A stretch of DNA of 64,000 bases from Haliotis asinina (GCF_037392515.1 NC_090280.1:28029118-28093117); one strand, 5' to 3'; shown: positions 10,541 to 22,363, counted from the stretch's first letter. The notes: generated from the sequence alone by a model not told the origin. Numbers and translations are program-made.

Positions 10541-11966
10541 CCCCAAAATAAGACATATACTAGTATTGCATTGGACCAATTTCTAAATGGCATTGTGTAA
10601 TCATACTGATTCCTTGGCGCAAATTTGTATTGAAAACAGAATACCTCATAAAATTATTCTTACAGGTATAAATTATAGATAATATAATATATGTTATGCT
10701 TTGCTATTTCATTGCGGACGATCATTCGATCGAATCCTTGTCTGAAGTCAAATTTGTTAACTTTTCGAACTTGAAACGTATACATGTATTTGTGCAAACC
10801 GTTTATAACATTCCTAGTAACATTTATCGACTGGTGGTAATGCAGGGGCTGTTACGATTCGTTTGTTTGTGTTTAAGTGATTTGGAACTCTTTCCTAACA
10901 TAGCGCGCGTATGTTCTTCACAAACTGCAGATCTACAGCCATTATTACGGGATCGCTCAACTGACAAGACTAGCATCTAGTCTTTGAAATTGTCATTTTT
11001 TACAGAAAAAACAGTTCCTAAAATGTATTCATAAAATATGATGAAACGGAGCCCCGAGACTTCATTTTCAGAAACAGAAACTGGAAATACAGACTTGCAC
11101 ATAATCTAGACTTGCATGGGCTTACTTGAATATACTTGTCCAGGATCTGTATGACTGACTAATATCTAGCATATTTCCATAGTTTGGGTGTGAGGCAGTT
11201 ATTATTCATGGAATTACATCTTTGTTGTTAATTATCTATGCTACACGCTATGCTATACGGCAATGACGATTCAACCCCTTTAAACAATGAAAACATTATA
11301 AAATCGGTTCAAAATTACATGCCTGAAGCTAAACGCTTTACGGAATCCAACGAATAACCTAAGAATACTAAGTACATGTAGTATCTTGCTCTTCATTTTA
11401 TTTTGTTTTTGACAGATTCATTAATGTCTTGATGTCTGCTCCATAGAATTTTGTCATGATGTAATATGTACTTTTGCGGAGAAGCATTGACATAGGCCTT
11501 AAGACCTGTTTCGTAATCCATTTTTCCATTATGTCAAGTTGTGGTAAATGGGAACAAAAATGTGAACATTAATGGAAATAAAATATTGTTAAAATCGAGT
11601 ACATCTGTCAACTCGAGAAGTCGTAATAATAACCGAGATATTGACTTTTAAACGTATTGTATTCACGGTCTGATACGACCATGCTAACACGATTATGGAA
11701 GATTGACACGCATTGGGCACTTTGAGTATCGCCTAACGTCCATTTATGTAACTGAATTGTGAGTAGTTAAACAATAATATTGTAGCTAATATGTGACGTG
11801 GCGACCAGCAGAGGGCATAAGAAGGGAAGCACTACCATCAAAGTCGTGAGATTAACTGCCTTGTCAGCCTGAAGTGAGATATGCCCTACTCTATGGAAAA
11901 GAAAGCAGCATTGATTTTGTATATGACGTCCAAAGTGGTCACTTACTTTGTACATATTTATGTATG
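10541..11966. other. Unassigned stretch
   Basis: AT-rich sequence upstream of the glycosyltransferase gene. Frames such as 10696-10980 (+) carry no recognised domain. No repeats were noticed by eye. Confidence 0.45.
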
Positions 11967-12011
11967 TGTTTCATTCATTCATTCATTCATTCATTCATTC
12001 ATTCATTCATA
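11967..12011. repeat. (CATT)n microsatellite, ~10 units
   Basis: Uninterrupted CATT tetranucleotide run ending CATTCATAGG, about 580 bp upstream of the likely start of the GT31 gene. Confidence 0.95.
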
Positions 12012-12588
12012 GGATGAGTAGTAATTCACATTGGGGAAGGGGGTTGGCACATGAGTAATGCAGTCCAAAGGTTAGTGGGAAACCCCCTCGCTCCAACCCC
12101 TCTCTGGATCAGCCCTCGCCTGTCACGGATCCGTCATGTATCGGAACATGATTGATTGTGTGGATTGACATACTGTTGTAGGCAACGGTGACTTAGAGAC
12201 TGTTGTTTGTAGAACATTTCAGTCGATGAGCCCGGAATCTGAGTGCGTCACGCCATCAGTGTGAATCTTGTATGTTGCAGGTGCTACTGGCTCGACTACT
12301 GCGGTGTATTGATGTTGCTGACAACGGAGAAGATGTTGCGGTGAGATGGTGTTATGTTCGCAATCAGCGACGGATCCTTAAGAAGGAGGGGCAACAACAA
12401 CAACAACAACAACAGCAACCAGAGTTGTACATTTTTGAAGAGTTGTAAAGTTTTTCGGATGAATTAGAAATACAGACGGACTGAATCTATTTCTTGCGTG
12501 TGTGGATGTGTTGAGATAATTCCTGGACTTGCACTGGCTCGACCCGAATTTTTTGCACAACCAAAGTATCAGCGACGTGTGTCACATC
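12012..12588 (+). promoter_or_regulatory. 5' flank / probable 5' UTR of the GT31 gene
   Basis: Holds a (CAA)n run at about 12393-12418. A TTGTATGTTGCAG/GTGC site near 12280 could be a splice acceptor for an upstream non-coding exon. No TATA box or other promoter element can be assigned with confidence. Confidence 0.35.
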
Positions 12589-13749
12589 ATGGAGCCCCCT
12601 CGTATCCTGAAAACCTTTCTGTACATAATTACTTTCTTAGCTTTATTCATGATCATCAACATTTTAACATCTGTCAACTATCTCTACACAATCATTAATG
12701 TATCGCAGGTGTCGTTGGTTAGCTCCCAGAAGATGTCAGTCATTGGAAGGGACGTCCTTCATAACGCAAACTCCTCTTTTGCTTCGATGAAAAAAGTTGA
12801 AGATAATGCTTTGAGTGTCACCACCAAGCCGCTTTTCACATCTACGAAGCCGGTTGTGACAAGTACGAAACCGGTTGTGACAACTACAAAACCGGTTGTG
12901 AAAAGTACTGTTGCACCAGGGGTCCGTCAGGATGCTTGCGCAGATTGCTTCGTTCATAACTTCACATACTTAATACAGAACACAGCGATCTGCAGCAAAA
13001 GCCCCAATGTTACGATTGACTTATTTATTGTGATTCTTACAATACATAGCGACAGAAAACAAAGGGATAATATTCGTGCAACGTGGGCCTCTACTTCCAA
13101 AAACAATACGGGAAATGTGAGGTATGCTTTTCTGCTGGGAAAGATTAATGACGAGAAGAAGATGTTACCTGTGTATAATGAAAGTGCCGAGTTCGGGGAT
13201 ATGATCATGGAGGATTTCCACGATTCATACGCTAACCTAACCTACAAGACAATTATGGGCATGAAGTGGGCTTCTTTGTACTGCTCACGGGCAAGGTTCT
13301 TCATGAAGACAGACGACGATATGTGGGTCAATGTACCGGAAATGACAAAAATGTTGAACCATAAAGAGGCTGTGCTTCAAAAAGTTGTTGGAGGATCATG
13401 TCATTTGGCAGCTGGACCAATCAGAGACCAGAGATCGAAATGGTATGCCAGTTTTAAGAGTTATCCTCACAAAACATATCCAGGTTTTTGTTCGGGCACT
13501 GGATACGTGACCAGTATGGCCGTGACCAAAAAGCTGTACGAAGTGTCTGCTAATGTGCCATTCTTTCACTTGGAGGACGTGTATATTGCACTGTGTATTA
13601 AGAAACTAGGAATGACCTTATTGCCTCTCCCGGGCTTCCACAATTATCGGACGGCCTTGGATCCTTGTCAAATGAGGTCATCTAAAATTCTGACGAGTCA
13701 CGAAGTCCCCACTGACTTCTTACGGAAAGTGTGGACTGCCAAGTGTTAG
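12589..13749 (+). CDS. Beta-1,3-galactosyl/N-acetylglucosaminyltransferase-like protein (GT31), type II Golgi membrane protein
   Basis: A single-exon frame of 386 codons from the preferred Met (MEPPR). An in-frame Met 20 codons upstream at 12529 would precede a polar stretch, whereas the chosen one gives a short cytosolic tail then a hydrophobic anchor (TFLYIITFLALFMIINIL), the type II layout of Golgi GT31 enzymes. A Thr-rich stem with repeated KPVVTSTKP units follows. The catalytic region has the family signatures in order: RDNIRATW, YAFLLGK, EFGDMIMEDFHDSYANLTYK, the metal-binding KTDDD (262-264 counted from the upstream Met), YPGFCSGTGYV and LEDVYIALC. Members transfer Gal or GlcNAc in beta-1,3 linkage onto glycoprotein or glycolipid glycans in the Golgi lumen; donor and acceptor cannot be decided from sequence alone. 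All core motifs are present and the frame is open, so it looks functional. The usual Gly after EDVY-x is Ala here. Confidence 0.92.
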   Translation: MEPPRILKTFLYIITFLALFMIINILTSVNYLYTIINVSQVSLVSSQKMSVIGRDVLHNANSSFASMKKVEDNALSVTTKPLFTSTKPVVTSTKPVVTTTKPVVKSTVAPGVRQDACADCFVHNFTYLIQNTAICSKSPNVTIDLFIVILTIHSDRKQRDNIRATWASTSKNNTGNVRYAFLLGKINDEKKMLPVYNESAEFGDMIMEDFHDSYANLTYKTIMGMKWASLYCSRARFFMKTDDDMWVNVPEMTKMLNHKEAVLQKVVGGSCHLAAGPIRDQRSKWYASFKSYPHKTYPGFCSGTGYVTSMAVTKKLYEVSANVPFFHLEDVYIALCIKKLGMTLLPLPGFHNYRTALDPCQMRSSKILTSHEVPTDFLRKVWTAKC

Positions 13750-13961
13750 ATACTGTGACTTTGATATATTTTATTGCGTATGTTAGAAAGAGGTACATTG
13801 TATTTCCCTTTAGCTTTTGTTTTAAGTTTAAAAGATTGTGTTTGCGCTGACACACTTTAGGAATTTCGTCTCTTCTGTACTGTTTTAGCTTTTTTTTGCT
13901 TCGGGATCGAGTTTAGCTTTACTTGTTTCATTCTTAAAGGTATTTTAGCATGCATGAACAT

Positions 13962-14296
13962 TTTTTTACATGCATTGTATCAACTCTGCATTAAGTGATG
14001 CTTGATATCTGCATGCTATGTGATATACATTGTATCAACGCTTGCATATGATGATATACTTCGTATCAACATTACACAAAATGTGATATACATTGTGTCA
14101 ACACTACATAAGGTTTGATGTACATTGTATCAACGCTTTTTAAGGTGTGATGTACATTGTATGAACTCTGCAGAAGATGTGAAATACATTTGTATAAGCT
14201 CTGCGCAGGGTGTGAGAATGTGTCAGCTCTGCGCGAGGGTCGAGGTATGTCGTATCAGGTCTGCATAAAGCATGATACATTGTACTAGCTCTGTAT
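13962..14296. repeat. Degenerate ~36-bp minisatellite downstream of the GT31 gene
   Basis: About nine imperfect units built on GTGATATACATTGTATCAAC followed by a short CTCTGCATAAGG-like spacer. Units decay toward 14290. It lies 210 bp past the GT31 stop, so it may be transcribed in its 3' UTR. Confidence 0.8.
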
Positions 14297-15133
14297 CTCA
14301 CAGACATCCGTCATGAGTGGCATTTCTCTACATCACGACACGGTAACACAACATACATCTTATTTATGTATCATCATCTTTTGTGGTGACATAATACGGG
14401 AAATCCCAAAATGTGTTAAGCCTAAAATCCTAGGCATCCAATAGGGAGGTGAGAAGTGCCCACGCACACAAGGCAGCTATCGATGTCACTGCGGAATCTC
14501 GATATAGCAAAGCTATTTTCTTGCTCATATTTTTATACATGTAATCTTTGGATTGTGATTTGAGCATAATATGACTTTAACATCACTGGCGAAGCGTCTT
14601 GTCGTTGCTGTAATACAAGGGTTCGTACACATGTATGTTCCCTCCAAAACAAGCGTACGTATCTGTGTGTTATCCAATGTCATGTTTTTCTGTGTTATCA
14701 TGATGATTATATTGGCTTGACGTTTGGTAAAAGTGATATTTTACGATCTTCTATACCCCTCTCCTGAGCCCCAGAACGAATTTGAGAATATGAAAGAATA
14801 TTCTTGTGTAAATAAGATATATTTGCATCGTACAGTCTGTCCATAAAAATCGAAGAAAGTGGGTCCCAATCCACGCACTGTCTTAACGCTATAGTTTACC
14901 ATCGGCCTACGAATGTCGTAGCGCCACGAACGTTTTGTGGCTCGGAACTCAGGAGATCATTGTTAAGATCATGTTATTATATACCCTGAAAGTATACTCT
15001 ATATACGTACCAATACTCTAAAAAACATAATTCAGACAAGGCAGCATTTTGTCAAGAAAACGTTATTTGCACTTGACCTACTTCTTCCGTATTTTACGTT
15101 GCCCTCGGAAGCTTCTTCATTTGTTGCGGGGAC
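14297..15133. other. Unassigned stretch
   Basis: No gene or repeat recognised. Frames are short and the sequence is AT-rich. Confidence 0.45.
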
Positions 15134-15672
15134 ACATTGAAACCCCGTTAAAGAGAAATGTCTTAATTCCGGGAGTTTGGAAACATTACCAGCTTACAGT
15201 TGTTCATTGATCCGTGCTAGGATCTGTTGGTTACCACCAAGGAGGAACCTTGTACATTGAAACCCCGTTAAAGTAGGACCTCTGCATTCCGGACGTTTGG
15301 GAACATTACCAGCTAACAGTTGTTCATTGTTTCGTACTAGGACCTGTGGCTTACCGCTGAAAAGGAACCTTGTAATTTAAACCCCGTTAAAGAGGAACCT
15401 CTGCATTCCGGGCGCTTAGGAACAGGACTTTGCACTTGTTCACTGACCTGTACTGAGATCTGTGGCTTACTGGTCACCTCTGACCTCTGCATTCCTGACA
15501 TTTGGGAACATTACTTCTTTACAGTTGTTCATTAATCCGTACTAGGTCCTCTAGCGGGCCGGTAAGCATGAACCTTGTACACTGAAAACCCGGTTAAATA
15601 TGAACCTATGAATTACGGACATTTAAGATCAGTACTCCTTCACAGTTGTTCATTGGTCCGTACCAGGAACAA
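15134..15672. repeat. Diverged tandem repeat, ~119-bp unit, about 5 copies
   Basis: Each unit has TTGAAACCCCGTTAAAG, CTCTGCATTCCGG, TTTGGGAACATTACCAGC, ACAGTTGTTCATTG and GTACTAGGACCTGTGG in that order. Copies 1 and 2 (15134-15372) are closest; later copies carry indels. Confidence 0.85.
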
Positions 15673-16929
15673 TAGTGTAATACCGGCTGTTATTTGTAAG
15701 TAAGCACCTAGTGAGGTCACAGTGTCTGGTCGATGGGTGTCAACCCGTTTTAAAACAGGTAAACACGCGATTAGACGGCCCAGGCATAGACAGGGCCAAT
15801 GTGTCTGTTATTGTATAACCCCATAAATTCCAATGACATCGTGGAGAACTTGTACCTTTATTTACAGCAACACTGACCAGTCTGGCACGCCGCTTATCAG
15901 CTTGTTAACGCATAGACACATGATATACATGTTGTTTATACACCATCATGTCGCAGACAGACCGTTCATTTACCTGTTTTTGTCACATGTTGTCTTCAGG
16001 TTGTCTTTTGTCTACGTTCATTGGGAGCCTTTCTAATCTTGCTAGTCATCCGGTATACATTCATGAATATGATATTATCACGGTTTGGTAACGAAGAGTC
16101 TATGATGACAGAGGGCATACCGAGTGTGTTGATGGGATATAGTACAGGTTGATATACTTCGCCTGTTTGTGGCTTTAACGAAACGCTGCAGGCTGTTTGA
16201 TTCGCCGCTAAAATATACCCGTTTTCGAATGGCCCAAGTAAAAGAAATCAATTCAGATCTGTAAAAATGTGGTTTTAGACATCTTTTCAGCAACGTACTG
16301 CTCCTTTACAGTTGAAGCGATGAAACGCTGCAATGTTTCAGCGTTGAAGCATTGTTACAAATTTGATATTTGTTTGACTTGCGTTCAGAAAAAATGACCA
16401 ACGTTAGAAATAATCGCAAATCAGCCACGCGAGATTTTTAATTCCACCCTATTTTTGAAAACTAATTCATGTACGTATCAATACAACCTGACAAAGAGTC
16501 TGAGTTACAAAATGCTGTCGTTTCCTTAGTATTGTTGCGCGTGGAATGACGTCAACTGAACGGGAATTCTTATGTTTCTGTGTTAAACATTTAGAATCTT
16601 CATGTTTTTTCATCTTTCATTGCATCTGTGATTGCAGATTTTGCGCAGATGGTTAAGTCTGAAATATTTCAACATTGTGTAAGATAACTGTGACTGATTG
16701 AGATTGCAGTATTGTGTTACAGAAGGGCGTAAGAGTGTTTTATATACATAATTATATGCATTCAAGATGCAGTCTTTTGATCGAGTAGATACATATCAAA
16801 ATGGTTTAATTAGTCGTTAAACAGATCAAACATGGTCATTTATGACCCCATGTTGATAATACTGGGGCTGTATACGATGAAATAGAGTTATATGTGCTGG
16901 AAATATGTGATATTTGTGGACAAAGCATT
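15673..16929. other. Unassigned stretch
   Basis: Nothing supported. Short frames at 15833-16036 (+) and 16078-16293 (-) have no recognisable domain. Confidence 0.45.
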
Positions 16930-17072
16930 CAATGTGGGGCGGTGGGGTAGCTTTTCCGTTAAACCATTCGGTCGTCATGCAGAAGACCCCGGCCCGATTC
17001 ACCTCATGGGTACAATGTGTGAAGCGCATTTCGGGTGTCCTCCCCCGAGATATTGCTGGTGGATATTGCACG
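16930..17072 (+). mobile_element. SINE family A copy, diverged
   Basis: GGGGCGGTGGGGTAGC, a decayed head, CATGGGTACAATGTGTGAAG, then TTTCGGGTGTCC and GATATTGCTGGTGG. The tail beyond GGATATTG is lost. Confidence 0.75.
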
Positions 17073-17594
17073 ATTATAGAATGGTGTGAACTTGATGATG
17101 TTGGGATTCATTTCTAGGTTTGTTCTAAATGCCCACTGAAATGCGATAATGAGAAACAAGAAAGTATTTTTAGGTGGCCTCTGTGTGAACGCCGGTTGGG
17201 TTCTACTCCGCTTCAAGCAATTCTGCAACTATGTCAGAGACATTGTTATGTTACTGTTACATTGCCTGTATTAATCGTGCGAAGAACATCAAACAGTCTG
17301 CATATAGCTGAGTTGGTATGTTTTGAAAGCACAACGTTGACTCAGATGGCGGGAGTCTTTTTCAGGAATTGATCGGTTCATTAGAACAAATATCGCAATT
17401 GTTTCCTTTTACATTTTTTATTCAGGTTTGCTTCAGTTTGTTGTTCGAAGTCATGTGTTACTGCATCAAATGTATTGATCAATCTGTTATCAATAAAACA
17501 ACGATACCACACTTTAGATGTCCTTGGTTTGTGTCTAAAAGTAACGATTGCTCGTCCCTTTACTGTAGTAACACCTGGCCATCCTGAGCCCCCG
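17073..17594. other. Unassigned stretch
   Basis: No recognisable gene or repeat between two SINEs. Overlapping frames on both strands near 17370-17770 are short and lack domains. Confidence 0.45.
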
Positions 17595-17735
17595 TGGTCT
17601 GTCAACGTATCCCAACTGCGTAGATTGATGCTCATACTTTTGATCACTGGACTGTATTGTCCAGACAGGAATGTACACAGACCACAGCCATTTAGCTGGA
17701 ATATTGCTGAGCGCGACGGTAAACAACAAACCAAC
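17595..17735 (+). mobile_element. SINE family B copy, 3' part
   Basis: ATCCCAACTGCGTAGATTG, ATGCTCATAC, GATCACTGGACTGTATTGTC, CCATTTAGCTGGAATATTGC and GAGCGCGACGGTAAAC. The 5' block is missing. Confidence 0.75.
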
Positions 17736-17967
17736 TGAACAGCCTCAGTGTTCGTATTCAATAGCGTTTGCACACCCGACTCCCTATAAAAACACAGACG
17801 TGTTCATCGTGGGAAAGGTCTGGTTTCGTTCATGGCCACGGAATGCTATGAATGTTGTGCTGCTAGAAGTTGGCATTGCAATTATTGCACGAATACTCAG
17901 CACGAATGTTGACGTAAAAAAAAAAAAAAACCCAAAAAAACTTCGACCCTCACGCTTGCATATTGTC

Positions 17968-18127
17968 ACGCGGCGGTGGACAGTGGTTAAAGCTTTTATT
18001 CGTCATACAAAGGCTCGGGTTCGATTCCCCACATTAGTACAATGTGTGAAGTCCATTTCTGGTATCCTCCTGCTGTGACATTGCTGTAATATTGCTAAAA
18101 GCGGCACAAAACCAAACCCACTCATGC
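17968..18127 (+). mobile_element. SINE family A copy
   Basis: GCGGCGGTGGACAGTGGTTA, GGTTCGATTCCCCACATTAG, GTGTGAAGTCCATTTCTGG, then TGTAATATTGCTAAAAGCGG and a CCCACTCATG end. A poly(A)/CA run (about 17917-17940) lies just upstream. Confidence 0.85.
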
Positions 18128-18780
18128 TGTCACAATGGTACTGTCTAGAAACTGACGTGGAGGAGTGTCCCATGCTTGACTGTTGTTTTGTGTGAAGCAT
18201 CAAGACAACAATATTCAGTTCAATAAATGCAAAAGATATCAAAATAGGATGGGATATTTATAGCGCACAATTCCATGCCACTAGTACATGCTCAATGTGC
18301 TGCATTGTCCCTTCGATTAGCCGATGTTAATACCATTGTATTATCAATCTCAACTCCCTTGAGAACATGGGCTATTACCAACGGATACTTGGGTTTTTAA
18401 AGTGCATAGGGTTGTGTACTGTACACTAGGGGTTGTGACAACACTGGAAGAGCGTGCACACAAAGTAAAGTCCAAAATGTTTACTTCCGGTCACAGATGG
18501 GCTCGATCCCGACACGTCAAGCTCGCTTTATCACTATCTTGGTGCGATAGACAGGCCCCCACCTGCCCCGACGTGTGGATGTAGATGATAATATTATAAC
18601 TAAATGCCATATTTGTATTCACTACGGCACTGTGAAATAAAATTCTATATCATTCGAATTCTTTAGTCTCTGATGTTCGAGCTCGGGAAAGCCCCAGTTA
18701 TAATTCACGGAACCAAAAACTGTGGCTGATAAAGCTCCATTGTTATTTCGAAATATGTGAACTCATTTTATGACAGAGTA
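18128..18780. other. Unassigned stretch
   Basis: No supported gene. A GCTCGATCCC-containing segment at about 18480-18580 vaguely resembles a tRNA-type B box but no stem structure is convincing. Confidence 0.4.
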
Positions 18781-19240
18781 GCCCGTACCTATATAGCAAA
18801 CTTTAGAAGTGGCACACACCGGGACTGGCCGTTTCACAAAACCTAAAATCTCCCTTTAGAGCCGTCTATGCAAGTTTGTAATATTAACGTTGTAGAAGAC
18901 GAGGTTCACTTTTTGACAACATGCAGTCTATACTCAGTCGTAAGAAGCTTTGGAATCGCGCCTCGTCTCTAGACCAAATGTTTCCCAACTGTCAGCGGAG
19001 GATCAACTTCTAATGAAACAACCGAACCTTAGTAACATGTTTAGATTTAGACTCGCTCAAAATGTGACCTAAAACGTGTTCGTTTCTTTAAACACTGTAT
19101 TTTAATGCAGCATAGTCGCTATTACTCACTTGTATTACTCACTTTTAATGATACCGTATATCACCATATGGTGCTTTTATATGTACATTGTTTAGGACAA
19201 ATAGGCCCGAGTTGGTGATGGTGATGTTTTATATGGTATT
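18781..19240 (+). mobile_element. Relic LINE, C-terminal end of ORF2
   Basis: On the plus strand a degenerate frame reads CNINVVEDEVHFLTTCSLYS around 18875-18935, the C-x(n)-VEDE-HFL-x2-C zinc-knuckle pattern of LINE ORF2 C-termini. It is preceded by an FRSGTHR-like patch and ends near a GGTGATGGTGATG tract. Stops and frameshifts are frequent, and no RT core remains. Confidence 0.6.
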
Positions 19241-19778
19241 TTATATTGTGTCTAATGTTTGTATCACTTGACACTAGATTTTTATTTCATCTTCTTCTTC
19301 TTCGTTTTTTCTTTCTTTCTTCTTCTTCTGAAATCTACTTACAGAATTTGAAATGTCGCTTTCCTGCCTATAGAGTATGAAGTGTCGATACATGTCTGTA
19401 TATAGTTGTGTCTCAGTCATTGTGCCATTGTGCTGATCACTCGTAGTCAACAGAAATCAATGAAAACACCATCAACCTGTTCCGGGCACGGTATCTACAA
19501 CAACAGTCCTTACCAAGGATAACTAACATCGTATTTACAGTTAAATTCTCACATTAACATTTCTGTAACAAATCATTTTCAGAGGCTGTGATATGTGCCT
19601 CCAGCCCCAACCATGACTATTGACATGTGTTTTGACATTCAGGGTTCAATCAAGTCGTTTACTTTCAGATCAATACCTTTTGTGAAGACCCACAGCTACG
19701 ATGAAACGTCCTGCATGGTTAGTGCGTGTCCCAGCGTGTCCTGCAGACCCACAGCTTCTACTAATACTTGTAGGGCCG
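19241..19778. other. Unassigned stretch with CTT-rich tract
   Basis: A TTCTTC/TTTCTT simple tract lies at about 19288-19330. Otherwise no gene, SINE or LINE piece was recognised. Confidence 0.5.
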
Positions 19779-19930
19779 ATAGGTAGCTGGTAGCCTAATG
19801 GTTAAAACGTTGGCTCAACACGCCGAGGACTCGCTTTCGATTCAACCCATGGGTACAATTTGTGAAGTCTATATCTGATGTCCCTCGACGTGATATTGCT
19901 GGAATATTGCTAAAATCATACTCACTCTGC
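19779..19930 (+). mobile_element. SINE family A copy
   Basis: TAGCCTAATGGTTAAAACG, CTCAACACGCCGAGGAC, TTCGATTCAACCCATGGGTA, GTGATATTGCTGGAATATTG, CTAAAATCATACTCACTC. Most of the tail is short. Confidence 0.8.
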
Positions 19931-20057
19931 ACAAATACTAGAATGCCCCAAGTCTAGCGTGAAGTTTATATGCGCACACATTCACTTGTATGTTTACTTT
20001 GTATTGTCAAGTGAATCATTTCACGAACTGTTTATAATTCATGACATGCACATGCTG

Positions 20058-20215
20058 TAGTTGGTTGGTTCTTGTTTTACGCCGCACTCTGCAGTATTGC
20101 TACTATACGGCTCCGCTCTGTAAATATTCGTGTCTGGACCAGCCAATCCAGTCATCAACAGCATGAGCATCGATTTACGCAACTGCGATACGATAACTCT
20201 AACACGCCGTAACAC
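20058..20215 (-). mobile_element. SINE family B copy, 3' part
   Basis: Reverse orientation: GTTTTACGCCGCACTCTGC, TATACGGC, GTCTGGACCAGCCAATCCAG, TCATCAACAGCATGAGCATC, TTACGCAACTGCGATACG. Confidence 0.8.
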
Positions 20216-20710
20216 GTTGTAACGAGTTCATATTTTCAAGGTACATTCGATAAATCCACAAATAGTTAATGCCCTCTTCTCATGTTGTAACGCAGGTTGT
20301 TTGTGAGAGTGTGTTTTTGTGGGTTAGTGTGGATGATTCAGATTGTGATTGAGTGTGCGTCCTTGTGCATGTGTGATTCTATGCATATTTGTGTGAGCTA
20401 CCTGCCTCATTAAAAGTATCTGTCGAGCACAGGGATTTGTGACAGAACAACTGTACGTGTGCAATATTAATACACACAAACACACACACACACACACACG
20501 CACGCACTATCTTATCTATATCGCATCTATGTCGCACTATTGACATGTAGGTCTGGATTCAGACTTATCTCAAGAAAATTTCAAGGGAGTCGAAAACTGT
20601 ACTCTTGCGATGAAGCAGATGTCTAACATGATGACAGAAATTAGGTAATATTTGGATCACACAGAGAAAGATCAATATTGCACATGTCAAGTTACGTTTT
20701 CTTCACTTCA
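20216..20710. other. Unassigned stretch with (CA)n
   Basis: Contains a short (CA)n run at about 20473-20500 and a GTGTG-rich patch near 20300. No gene recognised. Confidence 0.5.
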
Positions 20711-21251
20711 GGAGGCGGTGGGGTAGTCTAGTGGTTAAAGCGTTCGTCACGCCGAAGACGTGTGTTCGAGTCCCATAAATGCAAGCTCAGTGAGACAGAC
20801 ATCGACATTGCCTATCGTGATACTTTCGCATGTTGGAAACTGCGCATGTTAGAAAACACAATAATAAGGAGAATATATAACGCCCCTTTCCAGGCTATAT
20901 ATCCTGTTAAAAACGCACAATCTGGTAATTATTACGAAGGATAGTCCAAGCTATCCCTGTTAGTTACTAGAATATTAATAGTGTTCAAGTCCTTGTCTTG
21001 TCTTGTCTCGATTAGATTAGATTACCGTAATTGGCGGCTTGTATGTCTTACCAACGTTCAGATATACACACAGCAAACTTCAGAATACAGCATAATTTCT
21101 TAAATTCCGAGTCAGATCATATTCCTATTATTCTCAAGTCCCAACACTGGCACCTAGTAGCATCTCCTACTGACTGTAAACTGCTCTGTTCTAGTGTCCT
21201 CCTGCCGTAATTTTGCTGGAATATTGCTAAAAGCGGCGTACAACTAAACAC
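20711..21251 (+). mobile_element. SINE family A split by ~410 bp of unrelated sequence
   Basis: The head (GGCGGTGGGGTAGTCTAGTG, GTTAAAGCG, GTGTTCGAGTCCCATAA) ends near 20778. The matching tail (TGTCCTCCTGCCGTAATTTT, GCTGGAATATTGCTAAAAGC, GGCGTACAAC) appears at 21195-21251 in the same orientation. About 410 bp in between match neither SINE family. The simplest reading is a later insertion into one SINE; two independent fragments cannot be excluded. Confidence 0.55.
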
Positions 21252-21337
21252 GGCCTATATCAGGGGGCAAGAGACGTAGGGTGCCGTCACTTAACGGCCG
21301 CCTGGGCACTGACCATGCACGCCCCATTCCTATGTTG

Positions 21338-22243
21338 CACATCGACGTAAAGCTGGTTTCCAGGGCTATCTGGCGGTGTCATCAGAAATGACCTGTCGTT
21401 GACAGGTTCGACGTCGGGACGCTTTTAAGTCCGATGTAACTCGATTTTGGGCAGCTTTTCACGCTGCGGGTACTTGTCATGTTTCGTACATCGACCCCAG
21501 GGTTTTGATTTGACTCTGGATCGGAAGCCCTGTGTCTTGGCTTTCACGTCATGTGCGACACATGCGGGTGCAGTCATGTTTTCCCACCCTTAAAGCCACC
21601 CAAAGCTAAGCCCTGTGCGCGTAACGGGGGCCAAAACAGCTCAGATTTGATATCACCAGGGTTTGATCTATGCATCCTGCGTTCACTAATTGTCCCATCC
21701 CGGGAGAAAGAGACATACTGCACACATATCATACATGAAAATTCGGCCACGTGCATATAGCACCTGGGGTTATCACGGGGTCGACATGGGGTGCCTGGTT
21801 GGGCGTCCACGCCCATTTTCCCATCTGTTATAGACCTGTAATTTTACCAAGACAAAAGCCTTACTCGGAGAGCATCTTTTAAACGTCACTCGAACGTTGA
21901 ATATTCACATCCTATTGACAGGTTTCACATCGACGTGAAGCTGGTCCCCAGGGCTATCTGGTGGTAACATCAGAAGTGACAAATCTTTACCGGGTTCGAC
22001 GCCGGGGCGCTTTTAAGCCCGATTTATCCCGATTTATGGCAGTTTTTTCACGCTGTAGGTACTTGTCATGTTTCGTACATCGACCCCAGGGTTTTGTCTT
22101 TGACATGGGTCGGAAGCCCTGTGTCTTGACTTTCGCGTCATGTGCGACACGTGTGGCTGCCGTTATGTATTCCCACCCTTAAAGCCACCCAAAGCCAAAG
22201 CCTGTGCGTGCGGCGGGATGCAAAACAGCTTATTTGATATCAC
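21338..22243. repeat. Pair of ~320-bp direct repeats within the SGNH element
   Basis: Segments 21338-21655 and 21927-22243 share GCTATCTGGYGGT, GGTTCGACGYCGGG, TACATCGACCCCAGGG, CGGAAGCCCTGTGTCTTG and CCCACCCTTAAAGCCACCC in the same order, 589 bp apart, with a ~270-bp spacer. The arrangement is repeated at 61.12-62.0 kb. Confidence 0.85.
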
Positions 22244-22245
22244 GC

Positions 22246-22362
22246 GAGTGAGTGAGTGAGTGAGTGAGTGAGTGAGTGAGTGAGTGAGTGAGTGAGTGAG
22301 TGAGTGAGTGAGTGAGTGAGTGAGTGAGTGAGTGAGTGAGTGAGTGAGTGAGTGAGTGAGTG
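22246..22362. repeat. (GAGT)n microsatellite, ~29 units
   Basis: A pure GAGT run that ends almost exactly at the stop codon of the SGNH-like ORF on the minus strand. A longer allele (~35 units) is in the 61-kb copy. The motif is the complement of the ACTC tail typical of the SINEs here. Confidence 0.95.
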
Positions 22363-22363
22363 A

